Shown one piece after another: positions 9,338-18,983 of a DNA stretch of 64,000 nt. Position numbers and translations under genes: made by a program. The notes under the pieces are model-generated. The model worked only from the letters and a program-made list of their open reading frames with translations. It was not told the DNA's origin and made no database searches. This DNA comes from a gamma proteobacterium NOR5-3 (GTDB lineage: Bacteria > Pseudomonadota > Gammaproteobacteria > Pseudomonadales > Halieaceae): NCBI GenBank assembly GCA_000158155.1, contig DS999405.1, forward strand, positions 644,910-708,909, given 5' to 3'. Every line of letters begins with the position of its first letter. The first letter of the stretch is position 1.

Positions 9338-10524
9338 CTGCCGGCCCTTATCCACTGCGCCACAATCGCGCGCTCTTCATCGGTCATGTTGGTTTTGTTC
9401 ATGAAGGGCATGTCGTGGCTGTCAATACTGCGCGCTTTGATACGCGGCGCCCATTGCTGCATCTGCTCTACGGTATCGAGCATGACGCCTCCGGGCGGTG
9501 TGGTGAATACATCGTCCGTGGGCATGGCGGCATGACAGCTGCTGCAGCGTTCGCGAATAATGCTGTGCGCCCGCGGGGCGAGCTCCGCCGTGGCCAGATC
9601 GCCCGGGGCAGTGCGGGTCGCTTTGGGCGCGATCGCTATGGCGAGTACCACGGTTGCTGCCGCAGCGGCGCCTAAAATTGCCGGCCGGTTGATGTGCAGG
9701 TGCCTGAGCACAAAGTACTGCCGGGAGACGGCAGTAATCACCACTATCGCCAGGAGAATCGCCCAGTTAAAAGCGTGTCCGTAGGTCATGGGATAGTGGT
9801 TGCTGATCATAATAAATAACAGCGGCAGAGTGAGATAGGTATTGTGCGTAGAGCGAAGCTTCGCCCGGGCGCCCCATTCCGGGTTGGGCGTTTCGCCTGA
9901 TTCCAGGGCACCCACCAGCTTGCGCTGCCCCGGCATAATGACCTGAAATACGTTGCCTACCATGATGGTTCCGATAATCGCGCCAAAATGGATGTAGGCT
10001 CCCCGGCCGCTGAAGTATTGTGAAAGTCCCCAGGCAAGGCCCGCGCCGAGACACAGGAGGACCACCGCCAGGAGCCAGCCGTTCCTGGCCAGGGGGCTGA
10101 GGCAGAGCACGGTATAGGCAATCCAGCTTCCCAGAAGGAAGCTTAGTCCCAGCGTAATAGCCTGCCACTGGCTCAGATCTGCGACGCGTGGATCGATGAG
10201 GTAGGACTCGGCGCCCAGGTAATAAATAACCGCCAGCAGCACCATGCCGGTGAGCCAGGTGCTGTAGGCCTCCCACTTAAACCAATGGAGGTGCTCGGGC
10301 ATTTTTTCCGGTGCGCCCTGATACTTGGCCACCTCATAAATGCCACCGCCGTGTACGGCCCAAAGATCGCCCTTGATACCCTTGTCTTTTTTCCACTGGG
10401 GTGGGTCTTCAAGGCTGTTATCCAGCCACATGAAATAAAACGACGCGCCAATCCAGGCAATCCCGGTAATGACGTGCAGCCAACGCACAATGAGGCTGAT
10501 CCAGTCGACGATGTAGGTTTCCAT
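9325..10524 (-). CDS. puuD: PuuD membrane-bound, cytochrome c-linked urate hydroxylase
   Basis: Oxidises urate to 5-hydroxyisourate and passes electrons to the respiratory chain rather than to O2 with peroxide release. The 399 residues comprise an N-terminal DUF989 integral membrane domain (about eight helices, residues 1-300) and a short C-terminal cytochrome c domain. The latter has a CSSCH heme motif at 327-331 and a candidate axial Met in HDMPFM. The start METYIVDWISLIVRWLHVI is typical of PuuD. Its ATG lies 6 bases after the guaD stop. It is the last gene of the purine block, and UraH, encoded upstream, uses its product. The enzyme presumably sits in the inner membrane with the heme domain in the periplasm. 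Confidence 0.94.
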   Translation of the reverse strand: METYIVDWISLIVRWLHVITGIAWIGASFYFMWLDNSLEDPPQWKKDKGIKGDLWAVHGGGIYEVAKYQGAPEKMPEHLHWFKWEAYSTWLTGMVLLAVIYYLGAESYLIDPRVADLSQWQAITLGLSFLLGSWIAYTVLCLSPLARNGWLLAVVLLCLGAGLAWGLSQYFSGRGAYIHFGAIIGTIMVGNVFQVIMPGQRKLVGALESGETPNPEWGARAKLRSTHNTYLTLPLLFIMISNHYPMTYGHAFNWAILLAIVVITAVSRQYFVLRHLHINRPAILGAAAAATVVLAIAIAPKATRTAPGDLATAELAPRAHSIIRERCSSCHAAMPTDDVFTTPPGGVMLDTVEQMQQWAPRIKARSIDSHDMPFMNKTNMTDEERAIVAQWIRAGSPAS

Positions 10525-10530
10525 CCGTTA

Positions 10531-11907
10531 CTAAGCTCCTGTGGGACCTGTCTCACTGTAATCGGTTTGAGGTGTTGCGCTTGCCACGGCGGCATCGCAG
10601 GACTCGGGCTGATCCCGCCGATGCTGGCACTGCCCCATGATCCAGCTCTCCCGGACGCAGCGGTCGTCGCCGAGTGTCGACAGCACAAAGAGCGTCTCGA
10701 AAAGATCGTCGCAGTGTTTCATGCGCTCTTCCAGTAGCGGAGTCGCCGCCAGATCCAGCACCAAAAAATCCGCCTCTTTCCCGGGCAGAAAATTACCGAT
10801 ATGGGATTCGAGATCCAGGGTTCGGGCGCCGCCTAAGGTGGCGAGAAAAAAGCTCTTAAAAGGGCTCAGGGAATGCCCCTGAAGTTGCTGGATTTTGTAG
10901 GCTTCGTCCATGGTTTCCAAAATAGAGAAACTGGTCCCCGCGCCGATGTCCGTGCCCAGACCCACGTGAATACCGCAGCTCTGCGCCTTGGCCAGGGGGA
11001 ATAAACCGGATCCCAGGAACAGGTTCGAGGTGGGGCAAAATGCGATGTTTGACTGTGTCTCCGCCATGCGCTGCCACTCAGCTTCGTTCAGGTGAACGCA
11101 GTGGGCAAACACGCTGCGACGACCTAACAACCCGGCCTCGTCATAGCTGTGCAGGTAGTGATCAAGGTGAGGAAACAGCTCCTCCACCCAGGCCACTTCG
11201 TTGAGGTTTTCTGACATATGGGTATGCAGGTGGACGCCGGGATACTCGTGAAGCAGACGCCCGGCGGCTTTTAACTGCTCGGGTGTTGAAGTAGGGGCAA
11301 ACCGTGGCGTCACTGCGTAGCGCAACCGTCCTCGTTCGTGCCAGCGCTCGATCAGGGCTTTGCTCTCACTGTAACTGGTCTCGGCAGTGTCCCGGAGGTT
11401 GTCCGGGGCGTTGCGATCCATCATTACTTTGCCCGCAATCATCCGCAGATTGCGTGCTTCTGCTTCGGTGAAAAAAGCGTCGACGGATTGCGGATGAACG
11501 GTGCCAAACACCAGCGCTGTGGTCGTGCCGTTGCGCAGCAGCTCGGCTAAAAATCGTCTCGCAACCGTCTGCGCATACTCAAAGTCCGCAAACTTTGCTT
11601 CGGTGGGAAACACGTATTTGTCCAGCCATTCCAGCAGCTGTTCGCCGTGCGCGCCGATAATATCCATTTGCGGATAATGGATGTGGGTGTCAATAAACCC
11701 CGGAACGAGTAGGGCGTTTTCATGCACCTGAACAGGGGTGGCAGCAGGCAATGACTTAAGGAGCTGCTCGGCATGGTCCACGGTAACTACGTGGCCATTA
11801 TCAATCAGTAAACCGCCGTCGGAAAAATACTGATAGCTGTCTTCCAGGCCTTTCTCGGGGTCATCAACGAAATGCAGCAGCCTGCCGCGGTGGAGTACGC
11901 GGCTCAT
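10531..11907 (-). CDS. guaD: Guanine deaminase
   Basis: Zn-dependent amidohydrolase, 458 residues, converting guanine to xanthine plus ammonia and so feeding XDH. Metal ligands are visible in GFIDTHIHYPQMDIIG (near residue 72), HLHTHMSENLNEV, FAHCVHL and GLGTDIGAGTSFS, a pattern specific to bacterial guanine deaminases. PQMDIIGAHGEQLLEWL matches the guanine-binding region. The start codon overlaps the allA stop (ATGA), implying translational coupling. This is the entry step of the otherwise complete guanine-to-glyoxylate route encoded here. Confidence 0.95.
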   Translation of the reverse strand: MSRVLHRGRLLHFVDDPEKGLEDSYQYFSDGGLLIDNGHVVTVDHAEQLLKSLPAATPVQVHENALLVPGFIDTHIHYPQMDIIGAHGEQLLEWLDKYVFPTEAKFADFEYAQTVARRFLAELLRNGTTTALVFGTVHPQSVDAFFTEAEARNLRMIAGKVMMDRNAPDNLRDTAETSYSESKALIERWHERGRLRYAVTPRFAPTSTPEQLKAAGRLLHEYPGVHLHTHMSENLNEVAWVEELFPHLDHYLHSYDEAGLLGRRSVFAHCVHLNEAEWQRMAETQSNIAFCPTSNLFLGSGLFPLAKAQSCGIHVGLGTDIGAGTSFSILETMDEAYKIQQLQGHSLSPFKSFFLATLGGARTLDLESHIGNFLPGKEADFLVLDLAATPLLEERMKHCDDLFETLFVLSTLGDDRCVRESWIMGQCQHRRDQPESCDAAVASATPQTDYSETGPTGA

Positions 11908-12401
11908 TCGGGCAGCACGAGCTTCAAAGGTGTCTGCAGGTCGATCTCATCGCAGTTGTTACCCGGGCCAATGCGATCGACCACCACAAAATCAGAGGCC
12001 GTATTGAGCGCCAGTAAATAGTGGTGCCAGGTACCCCGGTGATAACTGACACTCTGTTCGCCCGTTGCTAAAAAACCCTGAATCGCGTCCTCGTCGAGTA
12101 TGCCTGCTCGGGCGACAACAATGGCATAGGGGTTGCCGCTGGTATTGATGAAGGCCTGGGAGCCCAGGGGGTGACGTTCCATGCTGCGCAGCACAAAGTC
12201 TGCCTTGATGGCCTGGGCGCGAAACAAACTCAATGCGGGGGCGCCGCCTTCGCGGGCGCAGTCGATGGCGGCCAGAGCGTGGTGGCGCTGGGTAAGGCCT
12301 TCATTGATGGGGTACTGCTCGCAGGCCACCTGTCCGTCGATCACATCACCGAAGGGCGCGAACCCCTGTGCCGTCAGTGGTTTTAGCTGTAGCTCCTTCA
12401 A
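11904..12401 (-). CDS. allA: Ureidoglycolate lyase
   Basis: Releases urea from ureidoglycolate to give glyoxylate, the last carbon step of allantoate breakdown. At 165 residues it has the normal length for AllA. Family features are LTAQGFAPFGDVI near the start, the cupin-like stretch MERHPLGSQAFI and the C-terminal YHRGTWHHYLLAL. The start is probably TTG at 12401 (MKELQLKPLT), since no ATG or GTG is available at this point; it begins 3 bases after the uraH stop. The urea formed can be hydrolysed by the urease encoded at the head of the same gene run. Confidence 0.92.
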   Translation of the reverse strand: MKELQLKPLTAQGFAPFGDVIDGQVACEQYPINEGLTQRHHALAAIDCAREGGAPALSLFRAQAIKADFVLRSMERHPLGSQAFINTSGNPYAIVVARAGILDEDAIQGFLATGEQSVSYHRGTWHHYLLALNTASDFVVVDRIGPGNNCDEIDLQTPLKLVLPE

Positions 12402-12404
12402 AAC

Positions 12405-12746
12405 TCAGCTGCCCCGATAGGTCGAGTAGCCATAGGGCGATAGCAACAAAGGGATGTGGTAGTGCTCGCCACTGTCGTCCAGATTGAAAACGACATCAAC
12501 GTAAGGATAGAAGACCGTCAGGTTCAGGGCCGAGAAGTAGGCAGCCGTAGAAAAGTGCATGCGATAAGTGCCGGCAGCCAGCTTTTCATCGGCGTTCAGA
12601 AGGCCCGCGACACGGCCATCATCATTGGTGACACCGGAGGCTAGTTCGATCCAGTTTCCTTCGCTGCGCTGATACAGCGCCAGAGGCACAGCCTCGGCAG
12701 GCTGCCCGAGCGCTGTATCCAGAATGTGTGTCGTAATCTGACTCAT
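12405..12746 (-). CDS. uraH: 5-hydroxyisourate hydrolase (transthyretin-like)
   Basis: Hydrolyses 5-hydroxyisourate, the PuuD product, to OHCU. The 113 residues form a transthyretin-like protein. The N-terminal ITTHILDTALGQPAEAVPL carries the catalytic His, and the C-terminal tetrapeptide YRGS is the hallmark that separates this enzyme from transthyretin. ATG at 12746 is chosen over 12752 because it overlaps the uraD stop (ATGA) and has GGAG 7 bases upstream; the upstream ATG would sit too close to that site. Confidence 0.96.
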   Translation of the reverse strand: MSQITTHILDTALGQPAEAVPLALYQRSEGNWIELASGVTNDDGRVAGLLNADEKLAAGTYRMHFSTAAYFSALNLTVFYPYVDVVFNLDDSGEHYHIPLLLSPYGYSTYRGS

Positions 12747-13243
12747 TGCCATTGCTCCAGGCGAATTTGCAGGATTTTTCGTTGTTCCTCTGCGGCGATC
12801 TTGAGCTCCTCCGCGGGATCATTCTCCAGACGCTGCTCCAGTAGTTCGCACATTTCCAGCGCTGACTTGCCGGTGGCGCAGACGATAAATATGTAGCCAA
12901 AGCGTTCTTCGTAGCGTTGGTTGCCGCTCGCGAGGCGCTGGATCACCGCTTGTGTGGCGTGAGCAACGCCTGATTGCTCATGTGCCGCCAGATTGCCGCT
13001 GTCCGCGTACTTCGCTTTGAGCGAGTTAACGTCGCCAATTTTAGGGTGGCCTTCAAAGGCCTGTAGATAATCATCTGCCGATAACGTGGACCAGACACGG
13101 TCGGCGTTGTGCCGCAGCGCCGCTAGATCATCATAGGGGCGTCCCTGCAGTACGCCGTCAATCCAATTCTCACTTACGCAGCACAGAGCCAGCGCCTGCG
13201 CAGCAGCCGGCTCATCCAGAGTGTTGAATTCCTCCAGGGTCAC
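12743..13243 (-). CDS. uraD: OHCU decarboxylase
   Basis: Decarboxylates 2-oxo-4-hydroxy-4-carboxy-5-ureidoimidazoline to S-allantoin. The 166 residues match the family. Key features are LALCCVSENWIDGVLQGRPY, the catalytic-His motif FEGHPKIGDVNSL (His in GHPKIGD), SGVAHATQ, and FGYIFIVCATGKSA with the NQRYEERFG region. The GTG start overlaps the allantoicase stop (GTGA). The product is allantoin, for which no allantoinase is encoded in this window. Confidence 0.95.
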   Translation of the reverse strand: MTLEEFNTLDEPAAAQALALCCVSENWIDGVLQGRPYDDLAALRHNADRVWSTLSADDYLQAFEGHPKIGDVNSLKAKYADSGNLAAHEQSGVAHATQAVIQRLASGNQRYEERFGYIFIVCATGKSALEMCELLEQRLENDPAEELKIAAEEQRKILQIRLEQWQ

Positions 13244-14277
13244 TGGGCGTCCCAGTCGGCTATACCGAACACACGAAGCCTGCTCACACCACCGTCAGGA
13301 AAAATGTTCAGGCGAACATGGCTGAACTTCTGATCCTCGGGGCACACCACTTCTCGCGTGTAGGTGTGCTCACGATCCGGGCACAGGCTTTGCTGATTGA
13401 TAATGGGCGTCCAGACCGCATCTTCCGACGGCACGACGGACTCGGGCTCCAGGCAACCCTCCAGACTAAAACGGTCCGGGAAGTTGCCTCGAAGGTGAGC
13501 GGTGTCGAGAATGACTTTACGCACCGTTCCCTGTTTACCCAGTTTGATAATGGCCCAGTCATTAAACTCATCGCGCCGCCGACGGGTCTCCCAGCCATCG
13601 CCCATATTCACGCCGCGTCCGGGCATCACCAGATTGTCGGTGGAGCTGAAGAACTGATCAGATGCGGCAACTCCGCGTCCCCCGATCCCTACCGCGGCCA
13701 GGTCCACCGTTTCGTTCTCCAGGTAATCCTGCGGGTCAGGCATAACCTCGCCATAGGCACGGAAACGGGCCACGCCACCATCCGGATAAATCCTCAGGCG
13801 CAGATGGGTCCAGCGCTCGGCGCTATCACAGGGAATGGGATTTTGCTCATCCGGCAGTACATCGGTGCGAGGGATGATTTCGGTCCATTGGGTGTCGGCC
13901 TCGGGGTCCAGTTTCACGTGCGTGCCGTCCACTGCCACCTGTAATGGTGCGTTGCCGCGAAAGTGGTGCGTATCCACATCCACGCCATGAATGCGCCCTG
14001 CAAAGCCCAGGCGCAGGACGCACCAGTCGTGGTCCAGTTGGCTCATGCGAAACTGTCGGCCAAAGCTGCGGCGGGACTCCCATCCATCCATCCACTGGCC
14101 CTTGTCCGTGAACTCTCCGGCTTTGAATACGCCACGACCCGGCTTTACGAGGTTGTCACAGCTTGCGAACCATTGGTCGCTGCAGTTGATCGCCCGGCCA
14201 CCCACGCGTTCAGCCAATAAATTGATATAGCGGAACTGGAAATCATCCATCGCGTCCCGATCAAAGTCTTCGTTCAT
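13240..14277 (-). CDS. alc: Allantoicase
   Basis: Hydrolyses allantoate to ureidoglycolate and urea. The frame is open upstream to 14514, but ATG at 14277 overlaps the xdhC stop (ATGA) and gives 345 residues with a family-typical start (MNEDFDRDAMDDFQFRYINL). Two tandem allantoicase domains of the galactose-binding-like fold are seen at about residues 15-165 and 185-340. Each contains a W-E-x-R-R segment (MDGWESRRSFG and GDGWETRRRRDEF) and a DT-H-x-RGN-x-P motif (DTHHFRGNAPL and DTAHLRGNFPD). Ureidoglycolate goes to AllA and urea to urease. Confidence 0.94.
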   Translation of the reverse strand: MNEDFDRDAMDDFQFRYINLLAERVGGRAINCSDQWFASCDNLVKPGRGVFKAGEFTDKGQWMDGWESRRSFGRQFRMSQLDHDWCVLRLGFAGRIHGVDVDTHHFRGNAPLQVAVDGTHVKLDPEADTQWTEIIPRTDVLPDEQNPIPCDSAERWTHLRLRIYPDGGVARFRAYGEVMPDPQDYLENETVDLAAVGIGGRGVAASDQFFSSTDNLVMPGRGVNMGDGWETRRRRDEFNDWAIIKLGKQGTVRKVILDTAHLRGNFPDRFSLEGCLEPESVVPSEDAVWTPIINQQSLCPDREHTYTREVVCPEDQKFSHVRLNIFPDGGVSRLRVFGIADWDAQ

Positions 14278-15179
14278 TGCGGTTCTACCATTGAGCCATC
14301 GATGTTTGCATCGCTGGGGTTGTCGAATGTGGTTTCGGACGCGCGAAGCTGTTTCTGTAGTTGCTTCCAGCCGGGACCCTGCAGGTCCGGTAGGGCGTCG
14401 CGGCGCGCATGATAGTGTGCGATCAGTTCTGCCGCCACCGCCACGGCGATCTCCGCAGGGCGTTTTCCGGGGACCGCTGACAAACCAATCGGGCAGTGCA
14501 GCTGCGCCAGGCAAGCGGCGTCAAAGCCGCGATGTTGGAGCCGAAGTTCAAAACGACGTCTTTTGCTTTGGGAGCCAATGACACCGATGTAAGCTGCATC
14601 TTCTCTGCGCAGAGCTGCTTCCATGAGCGCGTAGTCCAGCGGATGCTGATGCGTCATGATCAGGTAATAACTTCCCGATGCTGCCTGCCTGATGATGTCC
14701 AGGGGTTCATCCGGATGCAGTGCGTTAATGCCCCGGGGGAGTGTTTCGGGAAACTCCTGTGTGCGCGCGTCTACCCAGTGTATTTTGAAGGGCAGGGTAG
14801 CCAGCAACGGTGCCAGGGCGCGACCCACATGGCCCGCTCCGAACAGGTAAAGGGGCTGAGACAGGGGTACAAAGTGCTCAAATAGCAAGCTGGTGCTGCC
14901 TCCACAGCATTGCCCTAACTTCTCTCCCAGAGGGAAATTCTCGACCCACTGGCCGGCGCGAGCGTCCGCAAGCATGCTCTGGGCGCGCTGCAAGGCCTGA
15001 AACTCCAACTCGCCGCCGCCGATGGTGCCATGAAAGTCGCTGTTGCTGACGACCATTTTCGTGCCTGAGTCTCTCGGGGTAGAACCTCGAGCACCTAACA
15101 TCGTGATGATGACATAGGCGCGTTCCAGGGACTCGTACTCGCGCACCCATTCACTCCAATGTGCATTGTCGGCGAGCAT
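14274..15179 (-). CDS. xdhC: Xanthine dehydrogenase accessory protein XdhC
   Basis: Molybdenum-cofactor chaperone that binds, matures and inserts the sulfurated cofactor into XdhB. The 301 residues combine an N-terminal XdhC/CoxI domain (ITMLGARGSTPRDSGTKMVV; GTIGGGELEFQAL; LGQCCGGSTSLLFE) and a C-terminal Rossmann-like domain (YLFGAGHVGRALAPLL; VIGSQSKRRRFELRL; CPIGLSAVPGKRPAEIAVAV). It begins 2 bases after the xdhB stop and its own stop overlaps the alc start. Confidence 0.95.
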   Translation of the reverse strand: MLADNAHWSEWVREYESLERAYVIITMLGARGSTPRDSGTKMVVSNSDFHGTIGGGELEFQALQRAQSMLADARAGQWVENFPLGEKLGQCCGGSTSLLFEHFVPLSQPLYLFGAGHVGRALAPLLATLPFKIHWVDARTQEFPETLPRGINALHPDEPLDIIRQAASGSYYLIMTHQHPLDYALMEAALRREDAAYIGVIGSQSKRRRFELRLQHRGFDAACLAQLHCPIGLSAVPGKRPAEIAVAVAAELIAHYHARRDALPDLQGPGWKQLQKQLRASETTFDNPSDANIDGSMVEPQ

Positions 15180-15181
15180 CG

Positions 15182-17518
15182 CTAGCGACTCGCCTGGCGC
15201 AGCGCTTCGCAGGCCATGAGCACACGCTCGGGGGTAGCCGGCGTATCAAGCTTGGGGTGCACACGGTAGTCGGCCAGGCTGGACACGGCATCGCGAATGG
15301 CGGACCACACCGAAATTGCCAGCATCAAAGGCGGTTCACCCACGGCCTTGGAGCGAAAAATCGTAGCCTCTGCGTTGGGGCTGTCCGGAAGCAGTTCTAC
15401 GTTAAATTGCGGCGGCGTGTCGCCGATGGCGGGGATTTTGTAAGTCGCGGGCCCCACCGTGGTGAGACGGCCGTTGTCATCCCAGGCGAGTTCTTCGCTG
15501 GTGAGCCAACCCATACCCTGAATAAAGCCGCCCTCAATCTGACCTATATCGATGGCGGGATTGAGGGAGTTGCCGACATCGTGACAAATATCGACCCGCT
15601 CGACGCGATACTCCCCGGTGAGGGTGTCTACCAGTACCTCAGACACGGCCGCGCCGTTAGCAAAGTAATAAAACGGCCGGCCTGTAGCGGTCTCACGATC
15701 GTAATGAATTTTGGGTGTGCGATAGAAACCTGTGGCTGACAGGGATATGCGATGGTGGTACGCCAGATTTACAAACTCGGCAAAACTGAATACCCGGTGG
15801 TCCACCGTGACGCGGTTTGGCGAGAACTGCACCGATTCTTTACTGACCGCAAAATGTTCGCAGGCAAAATCCGTGAGCCGTTTGCGGATCTTGCGTGCCG
15901 CAGCCAGCGCGGCCATGCCGTTGATATCGCTACCGGATGATGCCGCGGTAGGCGAGGTATTGGGGACTTTGTCCGTGCGCGTTGATGTGCAGCGAATATG
16001 TGCAATATCGACCTGCAGTTCTTCGGCAACGACCTGGGCTACTTTGGTGTACAAACCCTGGCCCATCTCTGTTCCACCGTGGTTCAGCTGGATGCTGCCA
16101 TCGGTGTACACATGGATGAGCGCGCCGGCCTGATTCAAGTGCTGCACGGTAAAAGAGATGCCGAACTTCACCGGCGTCAGTGCAAGTCCCCGACGCAGCA
16201 CCGGGTTGCTTGCGTTAAAGTCCCTGATGGTCTGTCGTCGCGCACGGTAGTCCGAGGTCGTCTCCAGGCGGTCGATCAACAGCGGCAGGACTTCCTGCTC
16301 TATTTCCTGTCCATAGTGTGTGGTGTTGCGACCTGCTGCGGCGCTGTAGAGATTGGTCTTGCGCACATCCAGAGGATCTAATCCCCGCTCGCGGGCGATG
16401 GCATCGATAATATCTTCAATGGCAACCATGCCCTGGGGGCCGCCGAATCCTCGAAAAGCGGTGTTGGACACGGTGTGGGTTTTGACGCGGTGTCCGGCGA
16501 CGGCGACGTCGGGCAGGTAATAGGCGTTGTCGCTGTGAAACATGGCCCGATCAACGATGGCGTCGGATAAATCCGGTGACATGCCGCAGCCACCGGCAAG
16601 CATGAGATCCAGGGCCTGAATTCGCCCCTGATCGTCAAAACCCACGTCATAACGACTGAGAAAATGGTGACGTTTGCCGGTGGCGCGCATGTCGTCAGCA
16701 CGGGCGAGACGAAGCTTTACCGCGCGACCACTGCGACGCGCGAGAATAGCCGCCAGACAGGCCCATTGGTTCGCGTGGGTTTCTTTGCCACCGAAGGCGC
16801 CGCCCATGCGACGGGTATCCACCGTGACCTGATGAAGATCGACGCCGAGCACTTCTGCAACCAGCTTTTGACCTTCTGTGGGATTCTGGGTCGATGAATA
16901 AACCAGCATGCCGCCATCTTCTTCCGGGACACAAAGAGAGGCCTGCCCCTCTAGATACATTTGCTCCTGACCGCCAATCTGTAATTCACCCTGCAGGCGA
17001 TGATCGGCTTTGGAAAGGGCGCCCCCGGCGTCTCCCCGGCGCTGGTAATGAGCGGGGCGCACAAAACTCTGCGCTGCGAGACCATCTTCGATGCTCAGGC
17101 AGGCAGGCAGTGGCGTGTACTCAATTTTGGCAAGGCGCGCAGCGCGGCGTGCGGCTGCGTAGTTTGTGGCCGCAACGGCAAACAGTACCTGGCCATGGAA
17201 CTCCACGGTGTCGCCCACGCCTACCATGAGCGGGTCGCCGGGGAACACCGGGCCAATGTCGATAATGCCCGGTACATCGTCCCGGGTAATGACATCGACA
17301 ACGCCCGGCGCATTGCGTACCGCAGCGAGTGACATGCCGGACACCACACCGTGTGCCATGTCCGACAAGCCCACATAGGCATGGAGCGTACCCAGCGGCG
17401 CTCTCATGTCATCGATATAAATGGCTTCGCCCGAGACATGCTTTGCAGCACTTTCGTGCGCGACACCCTGGCCAGCGCTACCCAGGGGGGAGTCAGGTTT
17501 GCGGACCGGTTTATCCAT
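15182..17518 (-). CDS. xdhB: Xanthine dehydrogenase, molybdopterin-binding subunit XdhB
   Basis: Catalytic large subunit that hydroxylates hypoxanthine and xanthine to urate. ATG at 17518 ([16 protein letters not shown]) overlaps the xdhA stop by 8 bases and gives 778 residues; the longer frame to 17578 lies inside xdhA and lacks support. Visible motifs are GGQEQMYLEGQ, RRMGGAFGGKETHANQWA, NTAFRGFGGPQGMVA, NHGGTEMGQGLYTKV and the C-terminal SKAVGEPPLML with the catalytic Glu. XdhA supplies the FeS and FAD centres for electron transfer to NAD. Presumably a cytoplasmic heterotetramer. Confidence 0.96.
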   Translation of the reverse strand: MDKPVRKPDSPLGSAGQGVAHESAAKHVSGEAIYIDDMRAPLGTLHAYVGLSDMAHGVVSGMSLAAVRNAPGVVDVITRDDVPGIIDIGPVFPGDPLMVGVGDTVEFHGQVLFAVAATNYAAARRAARLAKIEYTPLPACLSIEDGLAAQSFVRPAHYQRRGDAGGALSKADHRLQGELQIGGQEQMYLEGQASLCVPEEDGGMLVYSSTQNPTEGQKLVAEVLGVDLHQVTVDTRRMGGAFGGKETHANQWACLAAILARRSGRAVKLRLARADDMRATGKRHHFLSRYDVGFDDQGRIQALDLMLAGGCGMSPDLSDAIVDRAMFHSDNAYYLPDVAVAGHRVKTHTVSNTAFRGFGGPQGMVAIEDIIDAIARERGLDPLDVRKTNLYSAAAGRNTTHYGQEIEQEVLPLLIDRLETTSDYRARRQTIRDFNASNPVLRRGLALTPVKFGISFTVQHLNQAGALIHVYTDGSIQLNHGGTEMGQGLYTKVAQVVAEELQVDIAHIRCTSTRTDKVPNTSPTAASSGSDINGMAALAAARKIRKRLTDFACEHFAVSKESVQFSPNRVTVDHRVFSFAEFVNLAYHHRISLSATGFYRTPKIHYDRETATGRPFYYFANGAAVSEVLVDTLTGEYRVERVDICHDVGNSLNPAIDIGQIEGGFIQGMGWLTSEELAWDDNGRLTTVGPATYKIPAIGDTPPQFNVELLPDSPNAEATIFRSKAVGEPPLMLAISVWSAIRDAVSSLADYRVHPKLDTPATPERVLMACEALRQASR

Positions 17519-18983
17519 GGGCCGATGCTCCGGCCTGGTTGGCGCCCAAAGGATGGGCCCGGGTGGCCGCTTTACCAATGTACTCCTGCTGTAGTCGGGT
17601 CAGAAGCCGGGCAGCGACGGTAAGGCGATAGTTCGCGGTTGCCCGGGCATCGTCAATGGGCTGAAAGTCCTGTGCAATTGCGGCGGCAAGCTCATCCATA
17701 TCGACCGAACTTAACTCCACGTCTGTTAGAGCGGATTCCAGCGCGGGAGCGCGCCTGGGAATGGCTGCCATGCCCCCAAAGGCCACTCTGGCCTGTGTTA
17801 TACGGTCGCCGTCCAGGGTCAGTGCGAACACAGCGCACACTGACGATATATCGTCCTCGAAGCGTTTGCTGATCTTGTAAGCACGCAGGAACAGCGAGCC
17901 TTTGCGCCGCGGCAGTATCACCGTCGCGATAAATTCACCCGCCTGCAGGGCTGTCTTGCGATAGTCCAGAAAAAAATCGTCCAGCGGTATTTCTCGAACA
18001 CCGGCATTACTTTGCAGCGCGATAGCGCCGCCCAGAGCCAGCAGCACCGGAGGCCAGTCTCCAATGGGAGATGCGTTGGCAATATTGCCCGCAACGGTAC
18101 CTTGAGAGCGTATCTGAAGTGAGCCAAAGCGTTCGATGAGTTCCGCTAGTTCCGGATAGTCACTCAGTACCGCTTGTTGACAGGCTCTGTGAGTAACTGC
18201 AGCACCGAGTCTTATCGCGTCAGCATCGCAGTCAATCGAGTGCAGCTCTGTCGCTGCGCTAAGGTCGATGAGCACCGGCAAGGGTGTCAGTGACTGGGTG
18301 TTTTCCAGGAACAGGTCGGTACCGCCGGCCACCAGGCGCGCATCCGGATATTGCTGCAGTAGCTCAGCGACCTGCGCTGCATCGCGCGGCCTGAAGTAGT
18401 GACTGTGTGCTGACTCCAGCGCAGCCGTCTCGCTTTCTGTGTCCAACAATGCCCGAAGCTGGTCCAGGGTCGCTTGAGCGCGGCGGGAGAATTTATCTAC
18501 CTGCACGTCACCGAGCGCCTGCTCGGCGGCGTCTATGATGGGTCGATAGCCGGTGCAGCGGCACAGGTTGCCGCCAAGCGCCTCGAGAATATCCTCTCGC
18601 TCACACGTGCGGTGAGAGTGATAGAGCGCAAACATGGACATCACAAAACCCGGCGTGCAAAAGCCACACTGTGAGGCATGACATTCGATCATGGCTCGCT
18701 GCACAGGATGCCAGGCAGCGCCGTCCTTGAGGTCCTCTACGCTGATAAGCTGCGTGCCGTGAATACTGCCCAATGGGGCGATGCAGGCGTTCACGGGGGA
18801 ATACTGAAGTCCATCGTCACTGGCTTTTGCAATGACTACCGTGCAAGCGCCACAATCTCCGGATGCGCAGCCTTCCTTGGTGCCGGTCAGCCCGCGATGC
18901 TCCCGAAGATAATCGAGAATGGTTGTGTCGGCGGCAAGATCCTCTATGGCGACCTCGCGCTCCTGATGCAAAAAGCGGATCAC
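17511..18983 (-). CDS. xdhA: Xanthine dehydrogenase, FeS/FAD subunit XdhA
   Basis: Small subunit (490 residues) with two 2Fe-2S domains followed by an FAD domain. The first cluster ligands are Cys39, Cys44, Cys47 and Cys67 ([21 protein letters not shown]). The second cluster is in [13 protein letters not shown] and [12 protein letters not shown]. The FAD part has [13 protein letters not shown] and [19 protein letters not shown]. The start is a GTG that overlaps the ureG stop (GTGA). This physically and probably translationally links the urease operon to the purine operon. Confidence 0.96.
   Translation of the reverse strand: MIRFLHQEREVAIEDLAADTTILDYLREHRGLTGTKEGCASGDCGACTVVIAKASDDGLQYSPVNACIAPLGSIHGTQLISVEDLKDGAAWHPVQRAMIECHASQCGFCTPGFVMSMFALYHSHRTCEREDILEALGGNLCRCTGYRPIIDAAEQALGDVQVDKFSRRAQATLDQLRALLDTESETAALESAHSHYFRPRDAAQVAELLQQYPDARLVAGGTDLFLENTQSLTPLPVLIDLSAATELHSIDCDADAIRLGAAVTHRACQQAVLSDYPELAELIERFGSLQIRSQGTVAGNIANASPIGDWPPVLLALGGAIALQSNAGVREIPLDDFFLDYRKTALQAGEFIATVILPRRKGSLFLRAYKISKRFEDDISSVCAVFALTLDGDRITQARVAFGGMAAIPRRAPALESALTDVELSSVDMDELAAAIAQDFQPIDDARATANYRLTVAARLLTRLQQEYIGKAATRAHPLGANQAGASAHG

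Noticed and set aside
13318-13944. 208-codon open frame antisense to allantoicase
   Set aside because: Opposite strand encodes two intact allantoicase domains; composition is that of a shadow frame.
15161-15739. 192-codon open frame antisense to xdhB
   Set aside because: Shadow of the molybdopterin subunit; no start site or domain.
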